From the NCBI GenBank assembly GCA_016194975.1, contig JACQAM010000003.1, forward strand, positions 248,001-312,000: a stretch of 64,000 bases of DNA. Direction: 5' to 3'. This DNA comes from Bacteroidota bacterium. GTDB taxonomy: Bacteria > Bacteroidota > Bacteroidia > Palsa-965. Shown piece after piece: positions 1 to 8,331 of this stretch (the stretch's first letter is position 1; each line of letters opens with the position of its first letter). The translations under genes were made by a program, and so were the position numbers. Below the pieces are notes generated by a model, which searched no databases, had not been told where the DNA came from, and saw only the letters and a program-made list of their open reading frames with translations.

Positions 1-801
1 CTCGCGGTACCAATCGATGAACAACCACGTCATTCCCGCAACGGCTGCAGCACAATGTGTGTTCAGGAATGCGAGGCCTGTAACTGAATCAACATTCAAT
101 TCGCTTCCTGCGTTGAAACCAAACCAACCGAACCAGAGTAAACCTGTGCCGATCGCGATAAGAGGAATACTGTTTGCAACGGTTGTTGTATTTCTTCTTT
201 TGCCAACGTAAAAAACAGCAGCGAGTGCGCCGAATCCCGCTGTTGCATGCACTACAATTCCGCCGGCGAAATCAAGAACGCCATGCTGCGCAAGAATTCC
301 GTTGCCCCAGATCATGTGCGCAAAGGGATAGTAAACGAACAACTGCCACAACACAAGAAAAATTAAATATGCTTTGAACGTAACACGTTTTTTAAATGCG
401 CCGGTGATAAGCGCAGGTGTGATGATCGCAAACATCAACTGGTATGCGATGAAAACAAATTCAGGAATATCTTTATTTCCGGGGAAAGGAGTTCCGGGCC
501 CGACGTTGTTCAGAAAACATTTATTCAGATTACCAATGAAACCTCCGAGCAGATCGGTAGGAATAAATTTTGTATCGCCAAGATCATTCGGATTAAAATG
601 CGCTCCGCTGAAACAAAGTGAATACCCGCAGATGTACCACATGATGGTGGTGACGCCAAGAGCGACAAAACTCTGGAACATTACGCCGACCAGGTTTTTC
701 TTACCGGAAAGTCCTCCGTAGAAAAATGCTAATCCTGGTGTCATGAGCATTACAAGCGCTGTAGCAACGATCATGAATGCTGTTGTACCGGTGTTGAACA
801 T
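1..801 (-). CDS. amt: Ammonium transporter (Amt family), 3' end outside window
   Basis: Inner-membrane channel for ammonium/ammonia. The leftward frame opens at ATG 801 and stays open for 267 codons to the window edge, so the C-terminus is missing. The protein is strongly hydrophobic with successive membrane helices. It starts MFNTGTTAFMIVATALVM and carries the family stretches TPGLAFFYGG and VVHATAGFGALAAV (about residue 185, matching the first pore histidine of E. coli AmtB), then FLNTHCAAAVAG near the cut end. The second pore histidine would lie beyond the edge. It follows the porin gene at 847-1980 by 45 bases on the same strand, so the two are probably co-transcribed. Family assignment is firm; regulation by a PII protein is known for the family but no glnB is visible here. 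Confidence 0.95.
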   Translation of the reverse strand, partial: MFNTGTTAFMIVATALVMLMTPGLAFFYGGLSGKKNLVGVMFQSFVALGVTTIMWYICGYSLCFSGAHFNPNDLGDTKFIPTDLLGGFIGNLNKCFLNNVGPGTPFPGNKDIPEFVFIAYQLMFAIITPALITGAFKKRVTFKAYLIFLVLWQLFVYYPFAHMIWGNGILAQHGVLDFAGGIVVHATAGFGALAAVFYVGKRRNTTTVANSIPLIAIGTGLLWFGWFGFNAGSELNVDSVTGLAFLNTHCAAAVAGMTWLFIDWYRE

Positions 802-846
802 GTTTTTAGATTTAAGTGAATACTATTTTTTATTGTGATTGGAATT

Positions 847-1980
847 TTAAAATGAAATTCCCATGTTAATTAATAGTTCTGTGCGCGTGGAAACATCTTT
901 CCCGTTCGTGTAGAATATTTTCTGCCATTGATCCATAGAGATCTCTCTTACTTCGGCGCGGAGGTAAGAATTCTCCGTGGGTTTGTATTCGACGCCCACT
1001 GTAGTTCCCCATAATTTATATCCTGTAACATTCCCTTCCCAGTCAATAAAACGTGTTGACATGAAGCCACTCGGATCCTGGAAAATTTCTCCGCGTGTAT
1101 AAACAGAACTTGATTTGCAGCATTGGTATTTAAAACTCATAACACCGCTTCCCATCATACCCGGTTTTTTTGAAATATAAGAGAATGAATTTTTCTGGTA
1201 ACAGAAATCTCCGCCAACCTGAATTTTCATTTTTTTGTATTGATAATTGAAAAATAAATTCTGGTGAATGCGCAAATGAGAGATCGTATCGCCCGTTGGA
1301 GAATCGTCGCCGATGTAGTTACTGTAACCGAAACTTCCTTTATCATCCGCCATAGTGTAATTCGCGAGCATGCCAAAAGATTTTTTATGGTTATTGTCTT
1401 CATACATGTTGTAACCATTCAACGCATAAAAATAAAGTGCAAGTTTTTCGCAGGGATTATAATTCAAACGAACACCGCTTTCATAATACGGTTCATAAAA
1501 AGTATTCACAGAAACAGAGCTGCAGATATTTTCTTTCGGCAATAAACCTTCTGTTCCGAAATGCGTTCTGAAAAATCCGGCATCGATCCAGAGTTTGCTG
1601 CAGAGGCGTATCCCGGCGTGCGCCTCCATAATGGGATTGAAAACAGGTGACCAGGCACTGCGGGCAATATCTCCGAAATGGAGAGAAACAATTCCTCTTG
1701 TTTTTTCTCCGTCGTATTGCGCGGTTATCATAGCTGTGTTCAATCCGAATGTTTTGCTGCGCGGAGAAATGGAAGGAAATTGCTGATCCTTATTATCACC
1801 CACCGAATCGGTGTAATACGCATAGTAGGCATCCACGTATCCGCTCACTTTGATGGCAGGTTCTGTTTTAGCAACGGTATCTGTTACCGAAAGCTGCGCG
1901 GATAAATTGAAACTGAATAATAGTAAAGAAATAAAAAGCAGGATGAAGTAATTTTTCCTGAAATGCAGATGTACAATCAT
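847..1980 (-). CDS. Outer-membrane porin, OmpL/bbp2-like
   Basis: A 377-residue predicted outer-membrane beta-barrel. It opens with a short basic stretch and a hydrophobic signal peptide ending near NLSAQ, then alternating-residue strands rich in Tyr and Gly (for example VSGYVDAYYAYYTD) and ends in a strand with terminal Phe (MGISF), typical for barrels. The first in-frame start lies 61 codons further upstream, but ATG 1980 directly precedes the signal peptide and sits about 25 bases after a good promoter, so I chose it. The family looks like the putative beta-barrel porin-2 group. It lies just upstream of the ammonium transporter on the same strand, suggesting a role in outer-membrane passage of nitrogen compounds; that role is inferred. 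Confidence 0.8.
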   Translation of the reverse strand: MIVHLHFRKNYFILLFISLLLFSFNLSAQLSVTDTVAKTEPAIKVSGYVDAYYAYYTDSVGDNKDQQFPSISPRSKTFGLNTAMITAQYDGEKTRGIVSLHFGDIARSAWSPVFNPIMEAHAGIRLCSKLWIDAGFFRTHFGTEGLLPKENICSSVSVNTFYEPYYESGVRLNYNPCEKLALYFYALNGYNMYEDNNHKKSFGMLANYTMADDKGSFGYSNYIGDDSPTGDTISHLRIHQNLFFNYQYKKMKIQVGGDFCYQKNSFSYISKKPGMMGSGVMSFKYQCCKSSSVYTRGEIFQDPSGFMSTRFIDWEGNVTGYKLWGTTVGVEYKPTENSYLRAEVREISMDQWQKIFYTNGKDVSTRTELLINMGISF

Positions 1981-2004
1981 TGGGAGCGGTGAATGATTAT
2001 TTGT

Positions 2005-2035
2005 CAAATATAGAACTTCGCTTTTACTGAGCAAA
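2005..2035 (-). promoter_or_regulatory. Bacteroidota-type promoter of porin-amt operon
   Basis: On the minus strand TTTG (2035-2032), a 19-base spacer and TATATTTG (2012-2005) match the Bacteroidota consensus TTTG-N19-21-TAnnTTTG. The box ends 24 bases before the porin ATG at 1980, leaving a leader of about 20 bases. Confidence 0.7.
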
Positions 2036-2251
2036 AATCGGTGATCGGAGCTATTAACCGTCAATTGTTGGAAAGTAGGAATGGAAAAAAAAACTATTCC
2101 GTCGTCCGGATGATTCGGGATCCGCAAATTCTGTCTTTCACTTTCTTTCTTCCGGTTACGCATTATATCAAGACTACCGCTGCTGCTTACCCTCTGCTCA
2201 CGATTGCAATCGATTCGGCGGGCAGGCTTTCTGCTTGCTACTTACTCTTTG

Positions 2252-2259
2252 TATATTTG
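2252..2259 (+). promoter_or_regulatory. -7 box of rpe, nearly leaderless
   Basis: TATATTTG matches the TAnnTTTG -7 box. It ends only 5 bases before the rpe start codon at 2265, so transcription would begin at or near the ATG. No convincing -33 element is seen at the expected spacing. Confidence 0.5.
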
Positions 2260-2264
2260 CATTC

Positions 2265-2912
2265 ATGTCTCTCCTCGTAGCTCCCTCCATTCTCTCTGCC
2301 GATTTCGGACATCTTGCTGATGATATTAATTTCATCAATGAAAGTAAAGCCGACTGGTTTCATGTGGATGTGATGGATGGCGTTTTTGTGCCGAATATTT
2401 CTTTTGGTTTCCCGGTGATGAAAACGCTGCAGAAAAATGCGAAGAAACCGCTCGACGTTCACCTGATGATCGTGAACCCGGATAATTACATTGACGAATT
2501 TGCAAAATGCGGAACGTTCAATCTTACGGTTCACTTCGAAGCATGCACGCACATTCACCGCACTATCCAGAAAATAAAATCGCTCGGCATGAAAGCGGGC
2601 GTTGCCGTTAATCCGCATACGAGTGTAATGCTGCTCGATGATATTCTTCCCGAACTTGATCTTGTTTTGGTGATGAGTGTGAATCCGGGATTCGGCGGAC
2701 AGAAATTTATTCCGCAAACTATTGAGAAAGTAAAAAAACTCCGCAACATGATCGATTCAAAAAAACTTTCTGCGACGATCGAAGTGGATGGTGGCGTGGA
2801 TCCTTCGAATGCGCGCGCGCTGGAGAACGCGGGGGCGAACGTGGTAGTGGCGGGCAATGCGGTGTTCGGCATGAAAGACAGGAATGAAGCGATCAAATTG
2901 ATCAAGGGATAA
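2265..2912 (+). CDS. rpe: Ribulose-phosphate 3-epimerase
   Basis: Cytosolic (beta/alpha)8 enzyme interconverting D-ribulose 5-phosphate and D-xylulose 5-phosphate in the pentose phosphate pathway. The 215-residue length is normal. Family motifs appear in order: SLLVAPSILSADF at the start, HVDVMDGVFVPN (metal and catalytic His/Asp), DVHLMI (metal His), MSVNPGFGGQ (phosphate loop) and EVDGGV (second catalytic Asp). The frame extends upstream to 2235, but ATG 2265 gives the canonical N-terminus and follows a promoter box directly. The gene appears to stand alone: the porin diverges upstream and a repeat-like spacer follows. Confidence 0.97.
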   Translation: MSLLVAPSILSADFGHLADDINFINESKADWFHVDVMDGVFVPNISFGFPVMKTLQKNAKKPLDVHLMIVNPDNYIDEFAKCGTFNLTVHFEACTHIHRTIQKIKSLGMKAGVAVNPHTSVMLLDDILPELDLVLVMSVNPGFGGQKFIPQTIEKVKKLRNMIDSKKLSATIEVDGGVDPSNARALENAGANVVVAGNAVFGMKDRNEAIKLIKG

Positions 2913-2930
2913 GTTTTCAATTCAAATTTT

Positions 2931-3027
2931 TGCTGCAAAGGCGCAATGACGCAAAAGGTACGCAAGGCATCATATCAACAATTTTTTCTTCGTGAAACTT
3001 TGTGCCTTCGTGACCTTGTGGCCACGT
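2931..3027. repeat. Degenerate inverted repeat of the 'CGCAAAGGCGC' type
   Basis: The spacer between rpe and the next gene holds GCAAAGGCGCAATGACGCAA on the left and, inverted, a related CTTTGTGCCTTCGTGACCTTG on the right. The same word family occurs inside the element at 44613-44740 (GACGCTAAGGCGCTAAG). It can fold into an imperfect hairpin. No target duplication is evident, so this may be a decayed copy of a dispersed element. Confidence 0.4.
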
Positions 3028-3052
3028 TTTCATTCGAACTTCTACTTTTGTC

Positions 3053-4915
3053 ATGAAAATATATTTCGGAAAAAAACTTCCCCTTCTTTTACTTCGACAT
3101 TTCATTTTCTGGATGTTTCTCTTCGAATTGATGCGGATGATCTTCCTGCTGTGGAATAAAGAAGAGCTCGCCGGAATTCCTTTTTCAAAATTCATCACTG
3201 TTTTCTATCACGGATTTTATGTGGACACGGCGATGGCTTCCTATTTTATTATTCCTGCTTTTCTTTTTCTCAGCACATCGATGTTCCTGCAAAAAGAATG
3301 GCCACTGAAAGTGAATCAATATTTTTCAATTGCCATCATTGTCATTTGTTTTATCATTTCATTTTCCGAATTGCCGATCTACGATGAGTGGCACACGAAG
3401 CTCAATTATAAAGCGATCTGGTTCATGCGCGATCCGAAAGAAGTTTTTCATACGGCTTCATGGACGCAATTATTGCTTGGAATTTTTACGATCACACTTT
3501 TCACATGGCTGCTCTGGAGAATGTTCAAACGTGTAACGCATCACAAAACAATTCCTGACCGATCTCCCTGGTGGAGTGCGCCTGTTTATTTTCTTGTTTC
3601 TGCATTTCTCATTTTCTACGGCATTCGCGGCGGATTCCAGCAGATACCGGTGCAGGTGAGTGATGCGTATTTTACCAATAATAATTTTCTGAATCTTACT
3701 TCGGTGAATTCTGCTTTCAATCTTTTCAGCAGCTGCATCGAGAATGCACACGCGGGTGAACCTTATAAATTCATGAATGATGCGGAGATGAAAAAGAATT
3801 TTTCTGAAATGAATGCGGTAGAAAAAGATACAACGATTCATGTGCTCACGATGGAACGTCCGAATGTGGTAATGGTGGTGCTCGAAGGATGGTCGGCTGA
3901 TGCGATCAAAGATTGCGGAGGTTATGACAGTATTACTCCTTATTTCCATGAAATGGAAAACGATGGAATTCTTTTTACAAATCTTTATGCAAGCGGAAGT
4001 TTATCGGACCAGGGAATGGCTGCAATTTTTTCTGCGTTTCCTTCACAACCGAAAACTTCCATCATCACGCAGCCCACGAAGTACAATCATCTTCCGTGCA
4101 TCAACAAGGAATTCGAAAAAGCAGGTTATCATACTTCATATATGTTCGGCGGGCAATTGAGTTACGGGAACATACGTGCGTATATGTACTTCAATGATTT
4201 CGAAAATATTCTTGAAGACAAAGATTTCGATCCTTCTCTTCCACGCTGCCGGCTGGGTGTAGCCGATCAATATCTTTTTTCGCGGCAGATACAGGAATTA
4301 CAGAATGAACCGCAACCTTTCTTCGCAGGCATGTTCACGCTGAGCACACATGCGCCTTTCGATTTTCCGGGTGATGAAAAATTACATTGGGGCGGAAAAG
4401 AAAAAGGATACATCAATTCCATTCTTTATTCCGATGACTGTATAAAAAATTTCATTGCCACTGCGAAAAAATATCCGTGGTACAAAAACACACTTTTCAT
4501 TTTTGTTTCCGATCATTCGCACAATTCACCGAAAAACTGGGCATTCAATCAACCGGAGTACCGGCACATGCCACTCTTGTTTTTCGGCGATGTGATCAAA
4601 CCGGAATTCCGCGGAATGAAATACGACAGTGTTGCATCACAAACCGATCTTGCTTCTACGTTGTTGCATCAACTGAATATGAATGCAGATGCATTTCATT
4701 ACAGCAAAAATCTTTTCAATCCCTACACACCTCATTATGCCTACTATGCTTTTGATGAAGGATTCGGTTTGGTAAAACAGAATGAATTCCTGGTGTGGGA
4801 TGTGAATGGCAGAACAGAGTACGAACATTACCTTTCTGCTGCCGATCATGATGTGATGCTGAAGCAGGGAAAAACTTTTTTGCAATTCTTAACAGAAGAG
4901 TATTTCAACTTCTGA
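3053..4915 (+). CDS. LTA-synthase-like sulfatase-fold membrane protein
   Basis: A 620-residue inner-membrane protein of the alkaline phosphatase/sulfatase superfamily, lipoteichoic-acid-synthase/phosphoglycerol-transferase branch. The first ~200 residues contain about five hydrophobic helices; the rest is an extracytoplasmic catalytic domain. Visible motifs are VMVVLEGWSADA (metal ligand Glu about residue 278), SGSLSDQGMAAIFSAFPSQP (Ser 318 sits where LtaS has its nucleophilic Thr) and FVSDHSHN (metal ligands Asp 487 and His 488). In a Gram-negative cell the likely job is phosphoglycerol or phosphoethanolamine transfer to an envelope glycan or lipid, but the substrate is unknown. It stands alone. 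Confidence 0.8.
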   Translation: MKIYFGKKLPLLLLRHFIFWMFLFELMRMIFLLWNKEELAGIPFSKFITVFYHGFYVDTAMASYFIIPAFLFLSTSMFLQKEWPLKVNQYFSIAIIVICFIISFSELPIYDEWHTKLNYKAIWFMRDPKEVFHTASWTQLLLGIFTITLFTWLLWRMFKRVTHHKTIPDRSPWWSAPVYFLVSAFLIFYGIRGGFQQIPVQVSDAYFTNNNFLNLTSVNSAFNLFSSCIENAHAGEPYKFMNDAEMKKNFSEMNAVEKDTTIHVLTMERPNVVMVVLEGWSADAIKDCGGYDSITPYFHEMENDGILFTNLYASGSLSDQGMAAIFSAFPSQPKTSIITQPTKYNHLPCINKEFEKAGYHTSYMFGGQLSYGNIRAYMYFNDFENILEDKDFDPSLPRCRLGVADQYLFSRQIQELQNEPQPFFAGMFTLSTHAPFDFPGDEKLHWGGKEKGYINSILYSDDCIKNFIATAKKYPWYKNTLFIFVSDHSHNSPKNWAFNQPEYRHMPLLFFGDVIKPEFRGMKYDSVASQTDLASTLLHQLNMNADAFHYSKNLFNPYTPHYAYYAFDEGFGLVKQNEFLVWDVNGRTEYEHYLSAADHDVMLKQGKTFLQFLTEEYFNF

Positions 4916-5082
4916 TCCTGATTTTCATTTCCACAATCAGAGTTTTCTCCACCACTTAACGTATTTCAACAACACGATGCTGATCGCGGCACCGTTCGTG
5001 TATAATAAAAGAAAGAGAACCGCGTTAGAAATAAAAGAAGCAACGATGACATACGATTACATCAAACTAAAACCGGCTGCGT

Positions 5083-6408
5083 ATGAAAACCGTCCTTCTT
5101 GTGCTTGGTGCACTCCTCCCCTTCTTCGTTTTCGCTGATGCGAACGATTCTGCTGCTATCGATCAGACTTTCATTCATGCTTCGGGCAAAACAAATCTCT
5201 ACGTGCTTCAACTGAAAAACGATGCACGTTATGATTATTGCCGTTACACGAATAAGAAAACCTACCACGACTGGGGCATTTACAGTATTGTTCACGGAAA
5301 AATTTCTTTCGAATCGAAGAACCGCCGCAATGGTTTTAATTCTGTCGGTGGAAAAACTTATTTTTTTTCGAAGAAAGGAATGTATAAGACGCGCATGGAC
5401 CGCATGATGAAGAAAAAATCGGTTCTCGAATTTTCCGACGACCCGGATTACAAACGCGATTGGGCATTCAACCCCATCGCCGGAAGATCGCTGGAAGAAG
5501 ATAAAACGAAAACAAAACCCGAAGCGCTCACCGCAGAAAAACGAAAAGCGGTCTGCGCGGCTTATGCGAAAAAATATTTTCTCGGCATCACTGCCGATTA
5601 TGCATCGCCTTACCGCGGAATGCTCGATCAGAATTATTGCGGGCCTGATTGCTATAGCGAAACGATCGGGAATACTTATCTCGACTGGAATCTCGATACC
5701 AGTGCAACAAAATTATTTTCCGATTTTGAAACAGTCATTCACGAGTCGACGCATCATGTCAATTCGGATTATGATGGCGGAATGCACTACCTGGTAGAAC
5801 CCGGAATAATAATTAAAGTTCCGGTAACTGATGATTTTCATTCTTCTGAATTTAAAAATATTGTTCCGAAGGGCGCAGCAGAAAAAATATTCCGTTACAA
5901 CACTTATGTTTCCGACAGCAGCATTGTGAGTGCGAATGTGAGCGGCATTTACGGATTGCTTGACGAATATTCTGCATACAACGCGGGTGTGCGCGCCTCC
6001 ACGCTCGCGGCGCAATCTGCACTACAGAAAGGCGACACTGCGCTTGCATCACAATTCATCAGTCAGGCGAGTGGAACTTATTTTGCCTATTACGAATTCA
6101 ATCTTTTCACAGCGTGGTACCTGCACGAAGCAAAAATTTATCATCCGGAAACCTACACTCAGCTTATGGCGAATACCGATCTGCGTGTGGTGTACACTTT
6201 GCTCGATTCTGAATTCTCGGCAACAGTAGATAATTTCAAAAGAACTTCGGCCATCATTGAGAAATCAACGGCAACAGATTATTATTCTTATAATGAAACT
6301 ACTTATGCCGCATATCCGAAACAGTTGCTCGTTAAAGAAAAACCGTATCTCGATAATTTCAGGGTGAAAGGTGTTACGACTACGAATTATTTTACGTTTC
6401 TTAAATAG
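5083..6408 (+). CDS. Secreted protein with HExxH motif, putative metallopeptidase
   Basis: A 441-residue protein I cannot place in a named family. It starts with a clear signal peptide (MKTVLLVLGALLPFFVFA), so it is exported. A zinc-binding type motif HESTHH lies at residues 220-225, with GLLDEYSAYNAG (Glu 295) about 70 residues downstream as a possible third ligand, the layout of a gluzincin. There is no recognisable T9SS C-terminal domain or lipobox, so a periplasmic location is likely. The 167-base spacer before it holds nothing I can name. Peptidase activity is inferred only from the motif and the export signal. Confidence 0.7.
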   Translation: MKTVLLVLGALLPFFVFADANDSAAIDQTFIHASGKTNLYVLQLKNDARYDYCRYTNKKTYHDWGIYSIVHGKISFESKNRRNGFNSVGGKTYFFSKKGMYKTRMDRMMKKKSVLEFSDDPDYKRDWAFNPIAGRSLEEDKTKTKPEALTAEKRKAVCAAYAKKYFLGITADYASPYRGMLDQNYCGPDCYSETIGNTYLDWNLDTSATKLFSDFETVIHESTHHVNSDYDGGMHYLVEPGIIIKVPVTDDFHSSEFKNIVPKGAAEKIFRYNTYVSDSSIVSANVSGIYGLLDEYSAYNAGVRASTLAAQSALQKGDTALASQFISQASGTYFAYYEFNLFTAWYLHEAKIYHPETYTQLMANTDLRVVYTLLDSEFSATVDNFKRTSAIIEKSTATDYYSYNETTYAAYPKQLLVKEKPYLDNFRVKGVTTTNYFTFLK

Positions 6409-6456
6409 CCCTCATTAGCTGAGAGCGTTTGCGGTTCCTATTTTTGTGGTACTAAG

Positions 6457-6539
6457 TAATGAATAATGCATAATGGATAATGGGAATTGAGACTACCGTT
6501 AGCCCAGGTTCCTCATCATACATTATTCATTATGCATTA
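6457..6539. repeat. AT-rich inverted repeat overlapping a gene end
   Basis: TAATGAATAATGCATAATG (6457-6475) and the inverse-oriented CATTATTCATTATGCATTA (6521-6539) form imperfect arms around a 45-base centre. The right arm overlaps the 3' end of the dehydrogenase-like gene and supplies its TAA stop and last two codons. No gene lies in this spacer. Confidence 0.55.
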
Positions 6540-7732
6540 CCGGCGTAGTCCGCCAAATACTCAAACCGCTGCATGAGTTTTCCATCTTTGCAGATACTTC
6601 CTCTCTCGATCAAACCATCAGGATCATTTCCAAGTAATGCAGGAATAACTTTTTCAATAAGTTCTTTTCCGAAATTATCAGACGCATCGCGCGGCAATTC
6701 GCAGGGAAGATTATCAACTGCCATCACTGTGATCACATCGTTGCTGAAAGAATTCTCTGTTGCTTCACCTGTGTTGGGATTGTAACCGTAAAATGGTTCG
6801 GCTATGGAAGAAGGTTTTGTTGTGGAAGGAATGGAACCATCAATATCGCAAGTGACATCAGCAATTACACTGATGCGGAATTCCGGCGCTTTCATATCTG
6901 CCTTCTCAAAAAGTTTTGGTGCGCGCGGATCCCAGAAAGAACAATGAAGGAGCACATCGCAATGCGGAGTAAATTTTGCAAACGTGCTGCGGAATTCTTC
7001 GGGGTGAGAATAAAATCGTTCGCGATCCCATTACATTCCTCTCTTCGATTCATTGTAATCGTAAGAATGTAATTGTGAATATACGGCTTCGCGAAAAACA
7101 TAATGCGTGAGTTCGTACGGAGTAACACGGCGGATGTGCAGCATGCCGAGCAATTCAATAGCGCCGTTCGCCACTCTTCCATTTCCCGTGATCACGATCT
7201 TCATATTCGGCAGGCGCACTTTTTTTAATTCATCTTTCAGTTCCTGCAGATCGTGACATTGCCACGCCGGTTTGAGATCAAAAAATCCGAAACGCAATCC
7301 GTAACCGCGGATACCATTGTACGCTCCCACAATTCCTGCAAAATGTCCGAAGCCGATGATGCGGTTGAAATGCGGATCGGTGAGACATTCGTAATCGATC
7401 ATCTGGATTTTTTTCTGAAGAAGATTGACGAGAAGATTTTTGTTGTGCGGTTGTTTTTTTATTGTGTGTGAAAAGAAAAAATATTTTTTTCCGGGAATAA
7501 GATCGGCGGCCGGAACTTCTTTGATCCCGAGCAAGGCATCGCAGGAAGAAATATTTTCATTCAACTGAACACCTGCCGCTTTATATTCTTCATCGGAAAA
7601 ACATCTCCACGCGGCCGGCTGCACATGCACTTCCACACCAAACTCACGCTGCAGAAGTATGCATTGCGCGGGCGTGAACGGCACGCGCTTGTCGCGCGGC
7701 ATTTTTCCTTCTCTTACAATTCCTATTTTCAT
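6530..7732 (-). pseudogene. Saccharopine/alanine-dehydrogenase-like gene with in-frame TAA
   Basis: The reading frame from ATG 7732 to the stop at 6530 would encode about 400 residues of the alanine dehydrogenase/transhydrogenase N-terminal family, closest in my judgement to NAD-dependent saccharopine dehydrogenase (lysine-forming). The N-terminal part starts MKIGIVREGKMPRDKRVPFT; IIGFGHFAGIVGAYNGIRGY and VITGNGRVANGA (dinucleotide-binding glycine loop) follow. A single TAA at 7031-7033 interrupts it after GluSerLysArgGlyMet. The same frame continues without any shift into WDRERFYSHPEEF, VIADVTCDIDGSIPST and AVDNLPCELPRDAS, all well conserved. Hence a point nonsense change, a base-calling error or readthrough; the downstream half shows no other damage. 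Confidence 0.75.
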
Positions 7733-7736
7733 CTGA

Positions 7737-7744
7737 CAAAGATA
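7737..7744 (-). promoter_or_regulatory. -7 box of the dehydrogenase-like gene
   Basis: Minus-strand TATCTTTG (7744-7737) matches TAnnTTTG and ends four bases before ATG 7732, again implying an almost leaderless mRNA. It supports 7732 rather than the upstream in-frame start at 7753. Confidence 0.5.
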
Positions 7745-7836
7745 ACTTTTCAAAAGGGAACGAATTGTGGATCAACCCGGATATGCAAATGAGAATGATA
7801 ATCAGGCACGGCGATTGAATCTTTGAAATTTTCTCA

Positions 7837-7868
7837 TTGACAAAAACTCTCAATTAGCGCTATCTTTG
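7837..7868 (+). promoter_or_regulatory. Promoter of ssrA (tmRNA)
   Basis: TTGACA (7837-7842), an 18-base spacer and TATCTTTG (7861-7868) precede the mature tmRNA 5' end at 7881 by 12 bases. The same TATCTTTG box drives the tRNA-Ser at 62844. Confidence 0.7.
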
Positions 7869-7880
7869 CAATAGCATTCC

Positions 7881-8244
7881 GGGCCCGACCGGTTTTGACA
7901 GCGGGTATGTGAGTGTGTAAGCATGTCGTGCGTTGGGAATATGGCACGTAAATCTCAACTCTCAAACTATCTAAACGGCGAGTCTAACTACGCCCTTGCT
8001 GCTTAATACCAAGTATCATTCAGCAATGTTCCCCGGGAAGTTTTTCCTTCTGACGTCCCGACCAGGAGCATAGAAAATAAAAGGAGTGTTCGGCAGGGTT
8101 GTGATGCCGATGCACTATCAGCAACTACGTTTGAATTCGGCGTGCAGATCGGCCTGGTTCTTACCGACAATCAACGATCAGCTACACATGTAGAAAGCAT
8201 ATTCATGACTTGTTTGGACGAGAGTTCGATTCTCTCCGGGTCCA
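7881..8244 (+). ncRNA. ssrA: Transfer-messenger RNA (tmRNA)
   Basis: Rescues stalled ribosomes by trans-translation with SmpB. The tRNA-like ends pair: 5' GGGCCCG (7881-7887) with 3' CGGGTCC (8237-8243, one G-U), followed by discriminator A at 8244. The T arm GAGAGTTCGATTCTCTC lies just before the 3' acceptor strand. CCA is not encoded. The tag frame begins at GGC 7977 and reads Gly-Glu-Ser-Asn-Tyr-Ala-Leu-Ala-Ala, ending at TAA 8004-8006; the ALAA end is the usual protease-recognition tail. The region between tag and 3' end holds the pseudoknot-like stretches expected. The length of 364 bases is normal. Confidence 0.96.
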
Positions 8245-8282
8245 CTGTAGTTGTATTTTAATACAACCATTTTTAAAAACTA

Positions 8283-8313
8283 AAACGCCACTCCTTTGAA
8301 GCGGCGTTTCGTT
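8283..8313. terminator. Hairpin between ssrA and the convergent secreted-protein gene
   Basis: AAACGCC (8283-8289) pairs with GGCGTTT (8303-8309), followed by a short T-rich stretch. It lies between two convergent transcripts and could serve both strands. Confidence 0.6.
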
Positions 8314-8331
8314 TTACTGAAAAAGAATGAT

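Noticed and set aside
17-721. Three rightward open frames at the left edge
   Set aside because: They lie antisense to the clearly recognisable ammonium transporter on the minus strand.
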